Positions 24,187 to 32,399 of a stretch of DNA of 64,000 nucleotides are shown in pieces. The notes under the pieces were generated by a model. That model searched no databases and was not told where the DNA came from. It saw only the letters and a list, made by a program, of their open reading frames with translations. The stretch spans positions 1 to 64,000 of the forward strand of contig CAIUPO010000109.1 in the NCBI GenBank assembly GCA_903901055.1. Direction: 5' to 3'. The position numbers were made by a program, and so were the translations under genes. The first letter of the stretch is position 1; each line of letters begins with the position of its first letter. This DNA is from an uncultured Bacteroidota bacterium. Lineage in GTDB: Bacteria > Bacteroidota > Bacteroidia > JABEUT01.

Positions 24187-24930
24187 CTAAGCTCTTCCGT
24201 TTACTTTGTTGTAATCTTTTAACAGCACCTTTAAAAATTGTTTATTGTTTTCTTCTTTCGGCTGAACGCTGAGATGTTCCGAAAGCTTTTCTACCAGCCG
24301 TTGCTGTGCTTCATCTCTGTTTTCATCTTCACCCAGCAACAAAACCTTTTTAATAATATTCGCCTCACGGTCCGTAAGCCTTATCACTTCAGGGTATGCA
24401 GCAACATAATCTTCCTGCACATTTACAAATGCAGTTTTACTTATTTCTTCTTTGTGTTTCATTTTAATCACCATTGTTCCGGCCGCAATATCGCCTAAAC
24501 GCTGGCCTTTTCCATTTATGGCAATCGTGACAACAGCAGCCAATCCGAAAGAAATCCGTATATCAATCAGGCGCAAAATCCAGCGCATAACATAATTACC
24601 AAATGAAGGCTGCCTTCCATCAAGGCGCATTACTTTTATGCGTACAGCCCTCTTACCAATACTCTGGCCATTCATAAATGTTTCGAATATCAAACTGTAA
24701 AAGAGGACAGGCAAGAAAAGAACTATGAGTGCAGTTATTGAAGCAGCGCTCATATCACCAAACCGACGCTCACTCAGGACAGTGGCAAAACTGAAAATCA
24801 CAGAAATTATTAAGACATATCCCAACATTATAAGAAAATCGAGCAATGTGGCAGCTATCCTCTCAGGTATTCCGGCTATCGGATATTCAATATTTACATT
24901 TTGAGTTGTTTCTACAGCTATATTTTCCAT
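24187..24930 (-). CDS. RDD family membrane protein
   Basis: A 247-residue protein. The RDD domain covers residues about 15-160, with PERIAATLLDFLIMLGYVLI (start Arg and paired Asp), a second hydrophobic pair near 55-85, and NYVMRWILRLIDIRISFGLAA carrying the family's second Arg-Asp set, then GQRLGDIAAGTMVIK. The remaining ~85 residues are cytoplasmic and helical. RDD proteins are poorly understood; some affect ion or osmotic homeostasis. It diverges, 30 bp away, from the SpoIIM-MoxR-DUF58 operon, as in comparable clusters of other phyla, so it is treated as part of that module. Confidence 0.85.
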   Translation of the reverse strand: MENIAVETTQNVNIEYPIAGIPERIAATLLDFLIMLGYVLIISVIFSFATVLSERRFGDMSAASITALIVLFLPVLFYSLIFETFMNGQSIGKRAVRIKVMRLDGRQPSFGNYVMRWILRLIDIRISFGLAAVVTIAINGKGQRLGDIAAGTMVIKMKHKEEISKTAFVNVQEDYVAAYPEVIRLTDREANIIKKVLLLGEDENRDEAQQRLVEKLSEHLSVQPKEENNKQFLKVLLKDYNKVNGRA

Positions 24931-24960
24931 AAATAATTACTTTTACGACAAAGTTTTTTC

Positions 24961-25932
24961 ATGCGCGAAGTTGTATTTATAAAACAAAACACGGATAAGT
25001 GGAAGCATTTTGAACAAATGCTTCAAAGCAAAGATAGAAATAATCCGGATGAGATAGCTTCGTTATATATTCAACTGATTGATGATCTATCGTATGCGCG
25101 CACATTTTATGCAAGCTCACCGGTATGCAATTATCTAAATGACCTTTCAGGAAGAGCGCATATTGTTATTTACAAAAACAAAAAGGAGAAAAAGAGCCGT
25201 ATAGTAGAATTTTGGAAAACGGAACTTCCAATCTTGTTTTACAAATCTCATAAATTGCTGTTCATTGCTTTTCTAATCTTTTTTGTTTCGGGCTTAATTG
25301 GGTGGATTTCCGCTGCCAACGACGACACTTTTATAAGGCTGATAATGGGCGACCGTTATGTAAATATGACATTGCAAAATATTAAAAACGGACATCCGTT
25401 GGCAGTATACAACAGAGAAAATCCTTTTGTAATGTTTTTTATGATTGTTGAAAATAATATCCAGGTTGCATTTGTAACTTTTGTTGGAGGAATTTTTTTC
25501 ACATTGGGAACAGCACTTGCCCTATTTTACAACGGGGTTATGCTGGGTTCATTCCAATATTTCTGTTACCAGCAAGGGGCATTGAAGGAATCACTGCTAA
25601 CATTATGGCTGCATGGCACCATTGAAATATCAGTCTGCATTATTGCAGGCTGTGCAGGATTAGTGTTGGGTAACAGTATTCTTTTTCCGGGAACTTATTC
25701 GAGATTGGAATCTTTCAAGCGTGGCGCTATCCAAGGATTAAAAATAGTAATTGGCACAGTTCCGTTTTTTATTGTAGCTGCTACTATTGAGAGTTTTGTA
25801 ACCCGCCATGCAAGGGCATCACAGCTTTTTGACGGTATATTGATTTTCTTATCTTTGACACTCATTATCTGGTACTTTATCATTTACCCTATCCAATTAA
25901 ACAGAAAAATAAAAACAATTGAACACTCATGA
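24961..25932 (+). CDS. SpoIIM-like (DUF95) membrane protein
   Basis: A 323-residue protein: a soluble N-terminal helical domain with YTARTFY-type helix (DDLSYARTFYASSPVCNYLN, about 41-60), then a SpoIIM/DUF95 membrane domain with about five helices (LLFIAFLIFFVSGLIGWIS; NIQVAFVTFVGGIFFTLGTA; WLHGTIEISVCIIAGCAGLVLG; then two more). WLHGTIE is the family's signature histidine segment. In this setting it has nothing to do with sporulation; it is the first gene of a six-gene run through DUF58. The next gene overlaps it by 4 bp (ATGA). TACTTTTA in the 30-bp gap is a possible -7 box. Confidence 0.85.
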   Translation: MREVVFIKQNTDKWKHFEQMLQSKDRNNPDEIASLYIQLIDDLSYARTFYASSPVCNYLNDLSGRAHIVIYKNKKEKKSRIVEFWKTELPILFYKSHKLLFIAFLIFFVSGLIGWISAANDDTFIRLIMGDRYVNMTLQNIKNGHPLAVYNRENPFVMFFMIVENNIQVAFVTFVGGIFFTLGTALALFYNGVMLGSFQYFCYQQGALKESLLTLWLHGTIEISVCIIAGCAGLVLGNSILFPGTYSRLESFKRGAIQGLKIVIGTVPFFIVAATIESFVTRHARASQLFDGILIFLSLTLIIWYFIIYPIQLNRKIKTIEHS

Positions 25933-26825
25933 GCCCCCAGAAAGTACTTAATTTACGGGAGAAACGCGACATCGGACAAGTGGTGAATGCTGCATTTGCT
26001 TTTCTGCAACTCAGCTATTTTAAAATGCTCCGTGATATTTTGTTTTTTGCATCGCCCTTCTTTGCTATATGCGGAGTATGTACATCGTTAATTCAGTTCA
26101 GCAACCAGGGATATTTTGGGGTTTCCTTGTATACTTATTATTTACACCCTGAGTTTTATATCTCTCTTGTTTCAAGGATTATTGGCACTACAATTCTATA
26201 TGCTATTGTTGCGAATTATATACAGCAGTATGTTCAAACCGGATCAACTAATTTCGACCGCTCCAAAATACTCGGCAAAATTTGGAAACAATTCATTAGT
26301 TTATTTGCAGTGAATGTGTTTTATTATGCCGCCAATATTCTTAGTTTGATTTTCCTTATTATTCCCGGAGTATATTTCTCCGTAGCGAATGTACTTGCAC
26401 GCCCGGCATTCGTGCTCGAGAATGAGGATGAGGCGAAAACAATGAGTATTGGTGAATCTTTCAGTGAATCGAGAAGATTAACCACAGACAACTGGTGGAG
26501 AACTTTCGGACTGTATTATATACTTTATTTCCTGGTTGGCTTTATGGCAATGATATTTGCAATCCCGGCCATTATTCTTGTGGTTATTATTAAACTTAAC
26601 AGCCTTAAGGGCGATGGTGACATTGAAGGTTATCAATTGTATTATACCATATCGGAGGTGATAAGTGAAATTGGCGGTAGCCTTTTAATGCCTATTACAA
26701 TTGCCGGGCTATGCATTCATTACTATAGCCTAAAAGAAACTAAAGACCAGACTGCCATAATGGAAGATATTGAAAGTATAGGCTCTCAGCCTATCCTAGA
26801 AAGTGAATATGAAGGCAGTTACTAA
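25929..26825 (+). CDS. polytopic membrane protein of the MoxR-DUF58 cluster
   Basis: A 298-residue integral membrane protein with about six hydrophobic stretches (ILFFASPFFAICGVCTSLI; ISLVSRIIGTTILYAIVA; LFAVNVFYYAANILSLIFLI-type; YYILYFLVGFMAMIFAIPAI). The region LARPAFVLENEDEAKTMSIG and SFSESRRLTTDNWWRTFGLY resembles proteins with a glycerophosphodiesterase-like membrane domain or DUF4013, but I do not recognise a firm family. ATGA overlap with the SpoIIM-like gene upstream implies translational coupling. The repeat at 26841 follows 15 bp after its stop. Confidence 0.7.
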   Translation: MSPQKVLNLREKRDIGQVVNAAFAFLQLSYFKMLRDILFFASPFFAICGVCTSLIQFSNQGYFGVSLYTYYLHPEFYISLVSRIIGTTILYAIVANYIQQYVQTGSTNFDRSKILGKIWKQFISLFAVNVFYYAANILSLIFLIIPGVYFSVANVLARPAFVLENEDEAKTMSIGESFSESRRLTTDNWWRTFGLYYILYFLVGFMAMIFAIPAIILVVIIKLNSLKGDGDIEGYQLYYTISEVISEIGGSLLMPITIAGLCIHYYSLKETKDQTAIMEDIESIGSQPILESEYEGSY

Positions 26826-26840
26826 ATTAATTTCAATACA

Positions 26841-26875
26841 GTGGTCAGTTATCAGTGGTCAGTTATCAGTGGTTA
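26841..26875 (+). repeat. CAGTGGTCAGT-family repeat overlapping a gene start
   Basis: GTGGTCAGTTATCAGTGGTC followed by AGTTATCAGTGGTTA: tandem copies of a 14-bp unit, CAGTGGTCAGTTAT. The last GTG of the array (26869) is the likely start codon of the DUF4129 gene, and the signal sequence that follows is itself built on a TTTCATTTT repeat. Confidence 0.75.
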
Positions 26876-27582
26876 GAAAAAAGTTATTTTTCATTTTTCA
26901 TTTTTCATTTTTAATTCTATTTTCTTGCTATGCTCCCGCCGCTAGCAAGGGTCCGCATATCAATGTCAGAAAGCCTTCGGTGGAAAAGATCAGCAAATTT
27001 CAATCTGATAAAAATTTTATTTATGTAGAAAAAGCACGCACCGAGGATAACTGGTGGGAGCGCTTTAAGCGTTGGCTAAGATGGCATATCGGAAGTAGCA
27101 GTGTAAACGGAAGAAACTCCAATTCTTACTTGTGGGACTTAATAGAACTACTGATTATCATTGCCGCAATAGCGCTTTTTGTTTATTACATTTTAAAAAG
27201 TCAGGGAGTGGGACTGTTTTCTAAAAATAGCGGAAATGGTTTGGCCTTTGCCGAATTTCATGAAGATATATCGCAAATGAATTTTGATGAGCTGATAGCA
27301 AAGGCGGCCGGAAATGCCCAATACAGGCAGGCTGTAAGGTACCTCTACTTAAAATCACTTAAGCAACTATCTGACCAGGATTTGATAAAATGGAAGGCTG
27401 ATAAAACCAACCGCGATTACACAGTTGAACTCCGCTCCTCCCCTTTTTCCAAGGTTTTTTCCGAAATAACCATGCTGTTTGATTATGCATGGTATGGCAA
27501 TGCCCCCATCAGCGAAAATACTTTCACCCGGATTAAAAATGCCTTCGATCAATTTAACCTACAGGCAAGCACACGAAATTGA
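26869..27582 (+). CDS. DUF4129-domain lipoprotein
   Basis: Read from the GTG at 26869, 237 residues. The leader VRKKLFFIFHFSFLILFSCYA contains a lipobox-like LFSC, so it may be a lipoprotein; the in-frame ATG at 26803 would put the repeat (read as WSVISGQLSVV) in front of this leader and lies inside the previous gene. A membrane helix (LWDLIELLIIIAAIALFVYYIL, about 82-103) precedes the C-terminal DUF4129 domain: QYRQAVRYLYLKSLKQLSDQ, RDYTVELRSSPF and ITMLFDYAWYG. The family accompanies MoxR and transglutaminase-like genes. The TGA overlaps the next gene's TTG start. Confidence 0.78.
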   Translation: MVRKKLFFIFHFSFLILFSCYAPAASKGPHINVRKPSVEKISKFQSDKNFIYVEKARTEDNWWERFKRWLRWHIGSSSVNGRNSNSYLWDLIELLIIIAAIALFVYYILKSQGVGLFSKNSGNGLAFAEFHEDISQMNFDELIAKAAGNAQYRQAVRYLYLKSLKQLSDQDLIKWKADKTNRDYTVELRSSPFSKVFSEITMLFDYAWYGNAPISENTFTRIKNAFDQFNLQASTRN

Positions 27583-28757
27583 AAACCTCGTATAAGATAT
27601 ATGTAGCAGTGTTGCTGGCGATATTCACAATTCTCGGGATTATTGAATACAATACCCCTGTGCCTTTAAGCTGGGAATATTCGTTTTCGAAATCAGATAA
27701 AATTCCTTACGGGGAATATGCAGTTTATGATATGCTGGAAGATATTTTTCCGGGGAAAAAGATTTCGTCATCTGAATTGCCTCTTTATAATGTTCTCGAC
27801 GATTCTGCTAAAAACACTAACCTGATTATTATTAATAAATATTTCGCCCCTGATACGCTTGAAACAAATACCCTTCTACGCTTTGTTGCAAGGGGCAATA
27901 CAGCATTTATTGCTTCGGAAGATTTTGATGGAAACTTTTCTGACACCTTAAGAATTAACACGAAAACATATTACGCACCCTATAAAGCAAATGATTCCAC
28001 GGGACTAAACTTTACGAATGACGAGCTCTGGAAAAGCGGCTCAGATTATTCATTTAATAATGGCAGCGTTGATAATTACTTTAAAAAATGCAAAGACGCA
28101 GATGTTCTCAGCATAAATTCCCACGATAGTGCAGTAATGATTTCTCTGAAATTTGGCAAGGGCACATTTATTCTTTCATCCGTCCCAATGGCATTTACAA
28201 ACTACTACGCCATCAAAAACCCACAAAATGATTATGTATTCAAAGCCTTGTCTTACCTGCCAATTGCAGATACGCACTGGGATGAATATTATAAAATGAC
28301 AAAACATAAAGCGAGCACTCCTTTGCGTTATATTCTTGGCAACGACTCTCTGAAAAGGGCCTATTACCTGATGCTTCTGGGTATATTTATTTATATGCTG
28401 TTTGAGGCTAAACGCAAGCAGCGCATTATTCCGGTAATTACGCCGTTGAAAAACACAAGCCTTGAATTCACTGAAACCATTGGGAGATTATACTTTGAAA
28501 AGGGCACAAACAAAGGCATCGCTGAAAAAAGAATACGGTTTTTGTTTGATTATATACGTACTAATTTCAAACTGAATGTTCTTGACCATGACGGCGAGTT
28601 CTACTCATCGCTTTCCGCTAAAACCCTTATAAGTATTGACGAACTGAAAGAATTATTCACCTTTATTCTGGGCATACAAAACCAAATGGTACTTGATAAT
28701 GCTACGTTACTTAAACTTAATACACTGATTGAAGACTTTTATAAAAAAACACACTAA
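27579..28757 (+). CDS. DUF4350-domain membrane protein
   Basis: A 392-residue protein, TTG start in a TTGA overlap with the previous stop. An N-terminal membrane helix (IYVAVLLAIFTILGIIEY) is followed by an extracytoplasmic domain with YGEYAVYDMLEDIFPGKKI and LIIINKYFAPDTLETNTLL, the DUF4350 core (a GATase-like fold), FVARGNTAFIASEDFDG, and GKGTFILSSVPMAFTNY. A second helix (AYYLMLLGIFIYMLFEAK) precedes a cytoplasmic tail of about 110 residues. It presumably works with the DUF4129 and DUF58 proteins at the membrane. The MoxR ATG follows immediately after the stop codon. Confidence 0.82.
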   Translation: MKTSYKIYVAVLLAIFTILGIIEYNTPVPLSWEYSFSKSDKIPYGEYAVYDMLEDIFPGKKISSSELPLYNVLDDSAKNTNLIIINKYFAPDTLETNTLLRFVARGNTAFIASEDFDGNFSDTLRINTKTYYAPYKANDSTGLNFTNDELWKSGSDYSFNNGSVDNYFKKCKDADVLSINSHDSAVMISLKFGKGTFILSSVPMAFTNYYAIKNPQNDYVFKALSYLPIADTHWDEYYKMTKHKASTPLRYILGNDSLKRAYYLMLLGIFIYMLFEAKRKQRIIPVITPLKNTSLEFTETIGRLYFEKGTNKGIAEKRIRFLFDYIRTNFKLNVLDHDGEFYSSLSAKTLISIDELKELFTFILGIQNQMVLDNATLLKLNTLIEDFYKKTH

Positions 28758-29738
28758 ATGGAAACACCTGAAATTTTTGAAACAAGGTCTAAACTGACCG
28801 ACCTGCAAGCCTCTGTTGACGCTATGCGTGCTGAAATAAATAAAATTATTGTCGGGCAGGATGATATGATTGATATGATAATAACCTCCATCTTTTCCGG
28901 AGGACATGTATTGATTGAAGGTGTGCCGGGAGTGGCAAAAACACTCACTGCCAAACTTATTGCAAAAGCAATAAGCACAAGCTTTTCAAGGTTATCCTTC
29001 ACCCCCGATTTAATGCCATCGGATGTGATAGGCACATTGGTTTACAATACCAAAACAACCGATTTTGAGTTCAAGAAAGGGCCTATTTTCGCCAACATTG
29101 TACTGGTGGATGAAATAAACCGCGCCCCTGCTAAAACCCAGTCAGCATTGTTTGAAGTGATGGAAGAGTTTCAGGTAACAGTGGATGGAAAAGCATATCC
29201 GATGGCAACTCCGTTTATGATTATTGCCACACAAAACCCGATTGAGCATGAAGGAACGTATCGCTTGCCGGAAGCCCAACTTGACCGCTTTCTGTTTAAA
29301 ATAAATGTGGATTATCCGGGCAAAGAACAGGAAATAAAAATGCTTACTATGTTCCATAACCGCAATGATGTGAATGATATTTCGCTTATCAAGCCTGTCC
29401 TTTCCTCAGCACAAGTTATGGATTACAGAAAACGTATCGGCACCTTCCACATCGACCCGAACCTTATCAGCTATATTGCCTCTATTATCCACCATACCCG
29501 CAACAATAAAGGGCTCTACCTGGGAGCATCACCCCGTGCAGCAATTGCACTTATGACAGCCTCCAAAGCATACGCTGCGGTTAACGGCCGCGATTTTGTA
29601 AAGCCCGAAGACATACAATATGTGGCTTACCCCGTGCTACGCCATCGTATTATGCTTACAGCAGAAAAAGAAATGGAGGGAATAAAAACGGATGATATTA
29701 TCAAACAAATTATTCAAAGTATTGAAGTCCCAAGGTAG
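28758..29738 (+). CDS. MoxR family AAA+ ATPase
   Basis: A 326-residue AAA+ protein. Walker A is GVPGVAKT (about residues 55-62), Walker B IVLVDEINRAPAKTQSALFE (about 114-133), sensor 1 IATQNPIEHEGTYRLPEAQL, with the Arg finger in LDRFLFK, and the C-terminal lid SPRAAIALMTASKAYAA with sensor 2. MoxR ATPases act as chaperones that activate or insert partner proteins, often vWA or DUF58 proteins. It directly abuts the DUF4350 gene and precedes DUF58 by 27 bp, so it probably powers this membrane module. The 20-bp GTCGGCGCCCGAC repeat overlaps its stop codon. Confidence 0.93.
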   Translation: METPEIFETRSKLTDLQASVDAMRAEINKIIVGQDDMIDMIITSIFSGGHVLIEGVPGVAKTLTAKLIAKAISTSFSRLSFTPDLMPSDVIGTLVYNTKTTDFEFKKGPIFANIVLVDEINRAPAKTQSALFEVMEEFQVTVDGKAYPMATPFMIIATQNPIEHEGTYRLPEAQLDRFLFKINVDYPGKEQEIKMLTMFHNRNDVNDISLIKPVLSSAQVMDYRKRIGTFHIDPNLISYIASIIHHTRNNKGLYLGASPRAAIALMTASKAYAAVNGRDFVKPEDIQYVAYPVLRHRIMLTAEKEMEGIKTDDIIKQIIQSIEVPR

Positions 29739-29757
29739 GTCGGCGCCCGACTGGCAA
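29738..29757. repeat. short palindromic repeat GGTCGGnGCCCGACTGGCAA, copy 2
   Basis: GGTCGGCGCCCGACTGGCAA begins on the last base of the moxR stop codon and fills the gap before the DUF58 gene. One mismatch to the copy at 5525-5544. Confidence 0.65.
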
Positions 29758-29765
29758 ACAATAAA

Positions 29766-31097
29766 ATGAGTTACTTTAAGAGTCTATATTTCGGAAGATG
29801 GTTTTACATCGGTATAATAACCCTTGTAATGCTCTTTATTGTCGGGTATTTCTCTGAATTAGTGTTTGTCTATACTAAAATTCTCACCATTGTATTTTTT
29901 GTTTTGGTACTAATTGATCAGTTTCTTTTATATGGAGGCAAGAATCGGTTTTTTGCCAGAAGGGATCCTCCGGAAAAACTTTCAAACGGGGATGTGAATG
30001 TAATAAGTATATTTCTTGAAAACTCATACACAATACCTGTAACAATTTCCGTTATCGATGAAATACCATTGCAATTCCAGGTCAGGGATTTCAATTATAC
30101 ATTAAAACTAAGCCCAAAAGCGAATAAAATAATTACCTATAACCTTCGCCCTGTTAAACGTGGCGAGTACCATTTCGGTGCCCTGAATATTTATGTTACA
30201 AGTTTGCTCGGCCTGGTAAAACGCAGGTACAAATTTGATAATGGAGCAATGGTTCCTGTTTACCCATCGTTTATGCAAATGCATAAATACGAATTGATTG
30301 CTATATCTCAGCAGTTGCCGGAAACAGGTATAAAGCGAATGCGTAAAATTGGTCACTCCATGGAGTTTGAAACCATTCGCGAATATGTTCCCGGCGATGA
30401 CCCGCGTTCCATTAACTGGAGGGCCACTGCAAGGAAATCAGACTTAATGATAAACCATTACAGGGATGAAAAATCGCAACAGGTGTATTGCATAATAGAC
30501 AAAGGGCGCACCATGCAATTACCTTTTGAAGGCCTGAGTTTACTTGATTACTCCATCAATGCTAGCCTGGTACTTTCAAATATTGCTATCAAAAAACAAG
30601 ATAAGGCCGGACTTATTACATTCTCTGATAAAATGGGGGCACTGCTTCCCGCAGATAACAAACGTTCCCAGCTTAAATTAATACTGGAAACACTTTACAA
30701 CCAGAAAACACGTTACCTTGAATCGGACTACGAAATGCTCTATGCCCGCACCCGCAAGCATCTTCATCAGAGGGCTTTGTTGTTATTGTTTTCAAATTTC
30801 GGCTCGCTGGAAGGGCTCCGGAGGCAAATGCCTTTCCTTCGAAAAATAGCCAGGAATCACCTATTAGTTGTTGTATTTTTTGAGGATACAGAACTTGATA
30901 AACTCTTAGGTGATAACCCATCTGAAGTAGAAGGAATCTATATCAAAACTATTGCGGAACAGTTTGTGCTTGAAAAAAAGCAAATGGTTAAAGAACTGGA
31001 AGCGGTGGGTATTCATTCAATCCTTATTCCTCCTGCAAAGCTTACAATGGCGGTAATCAATAAATACCTTGAATTGAAATCAAGGATGCTGATTTAA
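29766..31097 (+). CDS. DUF58-domain protein
   Basis: A 443-residue protein with two N-terminal membrane helices (WFYIGIITLVMLFIVGYFS; TKILTIVFFVLVLIDQFLLY), a beta-rich periplasmic-type domain (VNVISIFLENSYTIPVTIS, RPVKRGEYHFGALNIYVTS), then the DUF58 core FETIREYVPGDDPRSINWRATARKSDLMI (key: PGDDPRSINW) and a vWA-like segment with CIIDKGRTMQLP and ITFSDKMGALL. DUF58 proteins are standard partners of MoxR. It ends the operon; a weak hairpin AAAGCC/GGCTTT (31097-31124) overlapping its stop codon may act as terminator. Confidence 0.9.
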   Translation: MSYFKSLYFGRWFYIGIITLVMLFIVGYFSELVFVYTKILTIVFFVLVLIDQFLLYGGKNRFFARRDPPEKLSNGDVNVISIFLENSYTIPVTISVIDEIPLQFQVRDFNYTLKLSPKANKIITYNLRPVKRGEYHFGALNIYVTSLLGLVKRRYKFDNGAMVPVYPSFMQMHKYELIAISQQLPETGIKRMRKIGHSMEFETIREYVPGDDPRSINWRATARKSDLMINHYRDEKSQQVYCIIDKGRTMQLPFEGLSLLDYSINASLVLSNIAIKKQDKAGLITFSDKMGALLPADNKRSQLKLILETLYNQKTRYLESDYEMLYARTRKHLHQRALLLLFSNFGSLEGLRRQMPFLRKIARNHLLVVVFFEDTELDKLLGDNPSEVEGIYIKTIAEQFVLEKKQMVKELEAVGIHSILIPPAKLTMAVINKYLELKSRMLI

Positions 31098-31131
31098 AAG
31101 CCGGATGTAATAGCCATTGGCTTTAATTTAT

Positions 31132-31139
31132 TACTTTTG
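31132..31139 (+). promoter_or_regulatory. -7 promoter box TACTTTTG for the DinB-like gene
   Basis: Exact TAnnTTTG, 22 bp before the ATG at 31162; it marks the start of a new transcription unit after the DUF58 operon. Confidence 0.5.
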
Positions 31140-31161
31140 AGTACACAAAACCCCATCCTTA

Positions 31162-31623
31162 ATGGAAACTGAATTTGCCGCTGAAATTTTTGAAAGGGAG
31201 TTGAATAAACTCATAGAAGAAATAAAGCTTTATCCTGATGAGGCATCTGTTTGGATGATAACAGAAGGAATAAAAAACTCCGGAGGCAATCTTTGCCTGC
31301 ATATTTGCGGCAATTTGCAGCATTTTATAGGCAATGTTCTTGGCAACTCAGGCTACGTTCGGAACAGGGACAAAGAATTTTCTGTTACCCAAATTCCCAG
31401 TGCGGAATTAATTACAGAAATAGAAAATACTATTGTGGCTGTTAAGTCTACCCTTCAGGCTAAACGGGAAATGGACCTTGAGGAGGAATATACGGCCTTC
31501 CCTGCGCACTTACTGGGGAAAGAGAAGCTTACGAAAGGCTTTTTTCTTATGCACCTTATATCACACATGGATTATCACCTTGGTCAAATTAATTACCACC
31601 GCCGCCTCATTTCGAAATTTTAA
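31162..31623 (+). CDS. DinB-like (DUF1572-type) protein
   Basis: A 153-residue four-helix-bundle protein. Histidines in NLCLHICGNLQHFIGNVLG (about 47-65) and HLISHMDYHLGQINYHRR (about 131-148) occupy the positions of the DinB metal triad. The DinB/YfiT superfamily includes bacillithiol and mycothiol S-transferases and many proteins of unknown activity; I cannot choose among these. It lies between the DUF58 operon and a glycosyltransferase, with its own probable promoter. Confidence 0.78.
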   Translation: METEFAAEIFERELNKLIEEIKLYPDEASVWMITEGIKNSGGNLCLHICGNLQHFIGNVLGNSGYVRNRDKEFSVTQIPSAELITEIENTIVAVKSTLQAKREMDLEEEYTAFPAHLLGKEKLTKGFFLMHLISHMDYHLGQINYHRRLISKF

Positions 31624-31680
31624 GCCTAATTACTTGGGGCACGATATATTTTGTGATATTTGCAAACTCTCAAAAGCTAC

Positions 31681-32397
31681 ATGTCTTCAGATAGCCTCGT
31701 AATAATTCCAACTTTCAACGAAAAGGGTAATATTGAAAATATCACCCGAAAAGTCATGTCTTTAGAAGGCAATTTCCATCTAATTATCATTGATGATGGC
31801 TCTCCTGACGGCACGGCTGACATTGTAAAAGAGTTAATGAAAGAATTTAACGGACGGCTTTTCATTATCGAGAGACAAGGTAAACAAGGGCTGGGAACAG
31901 CCTATATTGCCGGGTTCCGTTGGGCACTGGAGCATGGGTATGAATATATCTTTGAAATGGATGCCGATTTCTCGCACAATCCGGATGATCTTATTCGCCT
32001 GAAAGCTGCCTGTGTAAATGGTGCTGATCTTGCAGTGGGTTCTCGTTATGTAAAAGGTGGCCACATTGCTAAATGGGACAGGAAAAGGGTTATAATGTCA
32101 TACTTTGCATCCATCTATGTTCGAATGGTTTTATGGATGAATGTGAAAGACACTACTGCCGGATTCAAATGTTACAGGCGCAGGGTTCTGGAAGCAATAC
32201 ATTTTGATGATATTCATTTTATAGGTTATGCATTCCAGATTGAAATGAAATACCGCACTTACCGCAAAGGTTTTAAAATTGTGGAGGTGCCAATAACCTT
32301 TACTGACCGACTGGTTGGAGTATCAAAAATGAGTGGCAAAATTTTCAAAGAAGCTATTTTCGGCGTTCTGAAAATGCGCTTCATTAAAGTCAGATAA
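31681..32397 (+). CDS. polyprenol-phosphate mannosyltransferase-like GT2 enzyme
   Basis: A 238-residue GT-A glycosyltransferase of family 2, dolichyl-phosphate mannose synthase branch. The ATG at 31681 (MSSDSLVIIPTFNEKGNIEN) is preferred over the TTG at 31660. Nucleotide-sugar binding residues are in IIDDGSPDGTADIV, the DxD-like metal site is MDADFSHNPDDL, and AVGSRYVKGG, TAGFKCYRR and FTDRLVGVSKMSGKIF complete the family pattern. It has no C-terminal membrane domain. Product is probably a polyprenyl-phosphate sugar donor for envelope glycans. The dihydroorotase starts 2 bp downstream, suggesting cotranscription. Confidence 0.9.
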   Translation: MSSDSLVIIPTFNEKGNIENITRKVMSLEGNFHLIIIDDGSPDGTADIVKELMKEFNGRLFIIERQGKQGLGTAYIAGFRWALEHGYEYIFEMDADFSHNPDDLIRLKAACVNGADLAVGSRYVKGGHIAKWDRKRVIMSYFASIYVRMVLWMNVKDTTAGFKCYRRRVLEAIHFDDIHFIGYAFQIEMKYRTYRKGFKIVEVPITFTDRLVGVSKMSGKIFKEAIFGVLKMRFIKVR

Positions 32398-32399
32398 CA

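Noticed and set aside
24961-25932. A sporulation gene (SpoIIM)
   Set aside because: The domain is widespread in non-sporulating bacteria; no other sporulation gene is present and the setting is a MoxR module.
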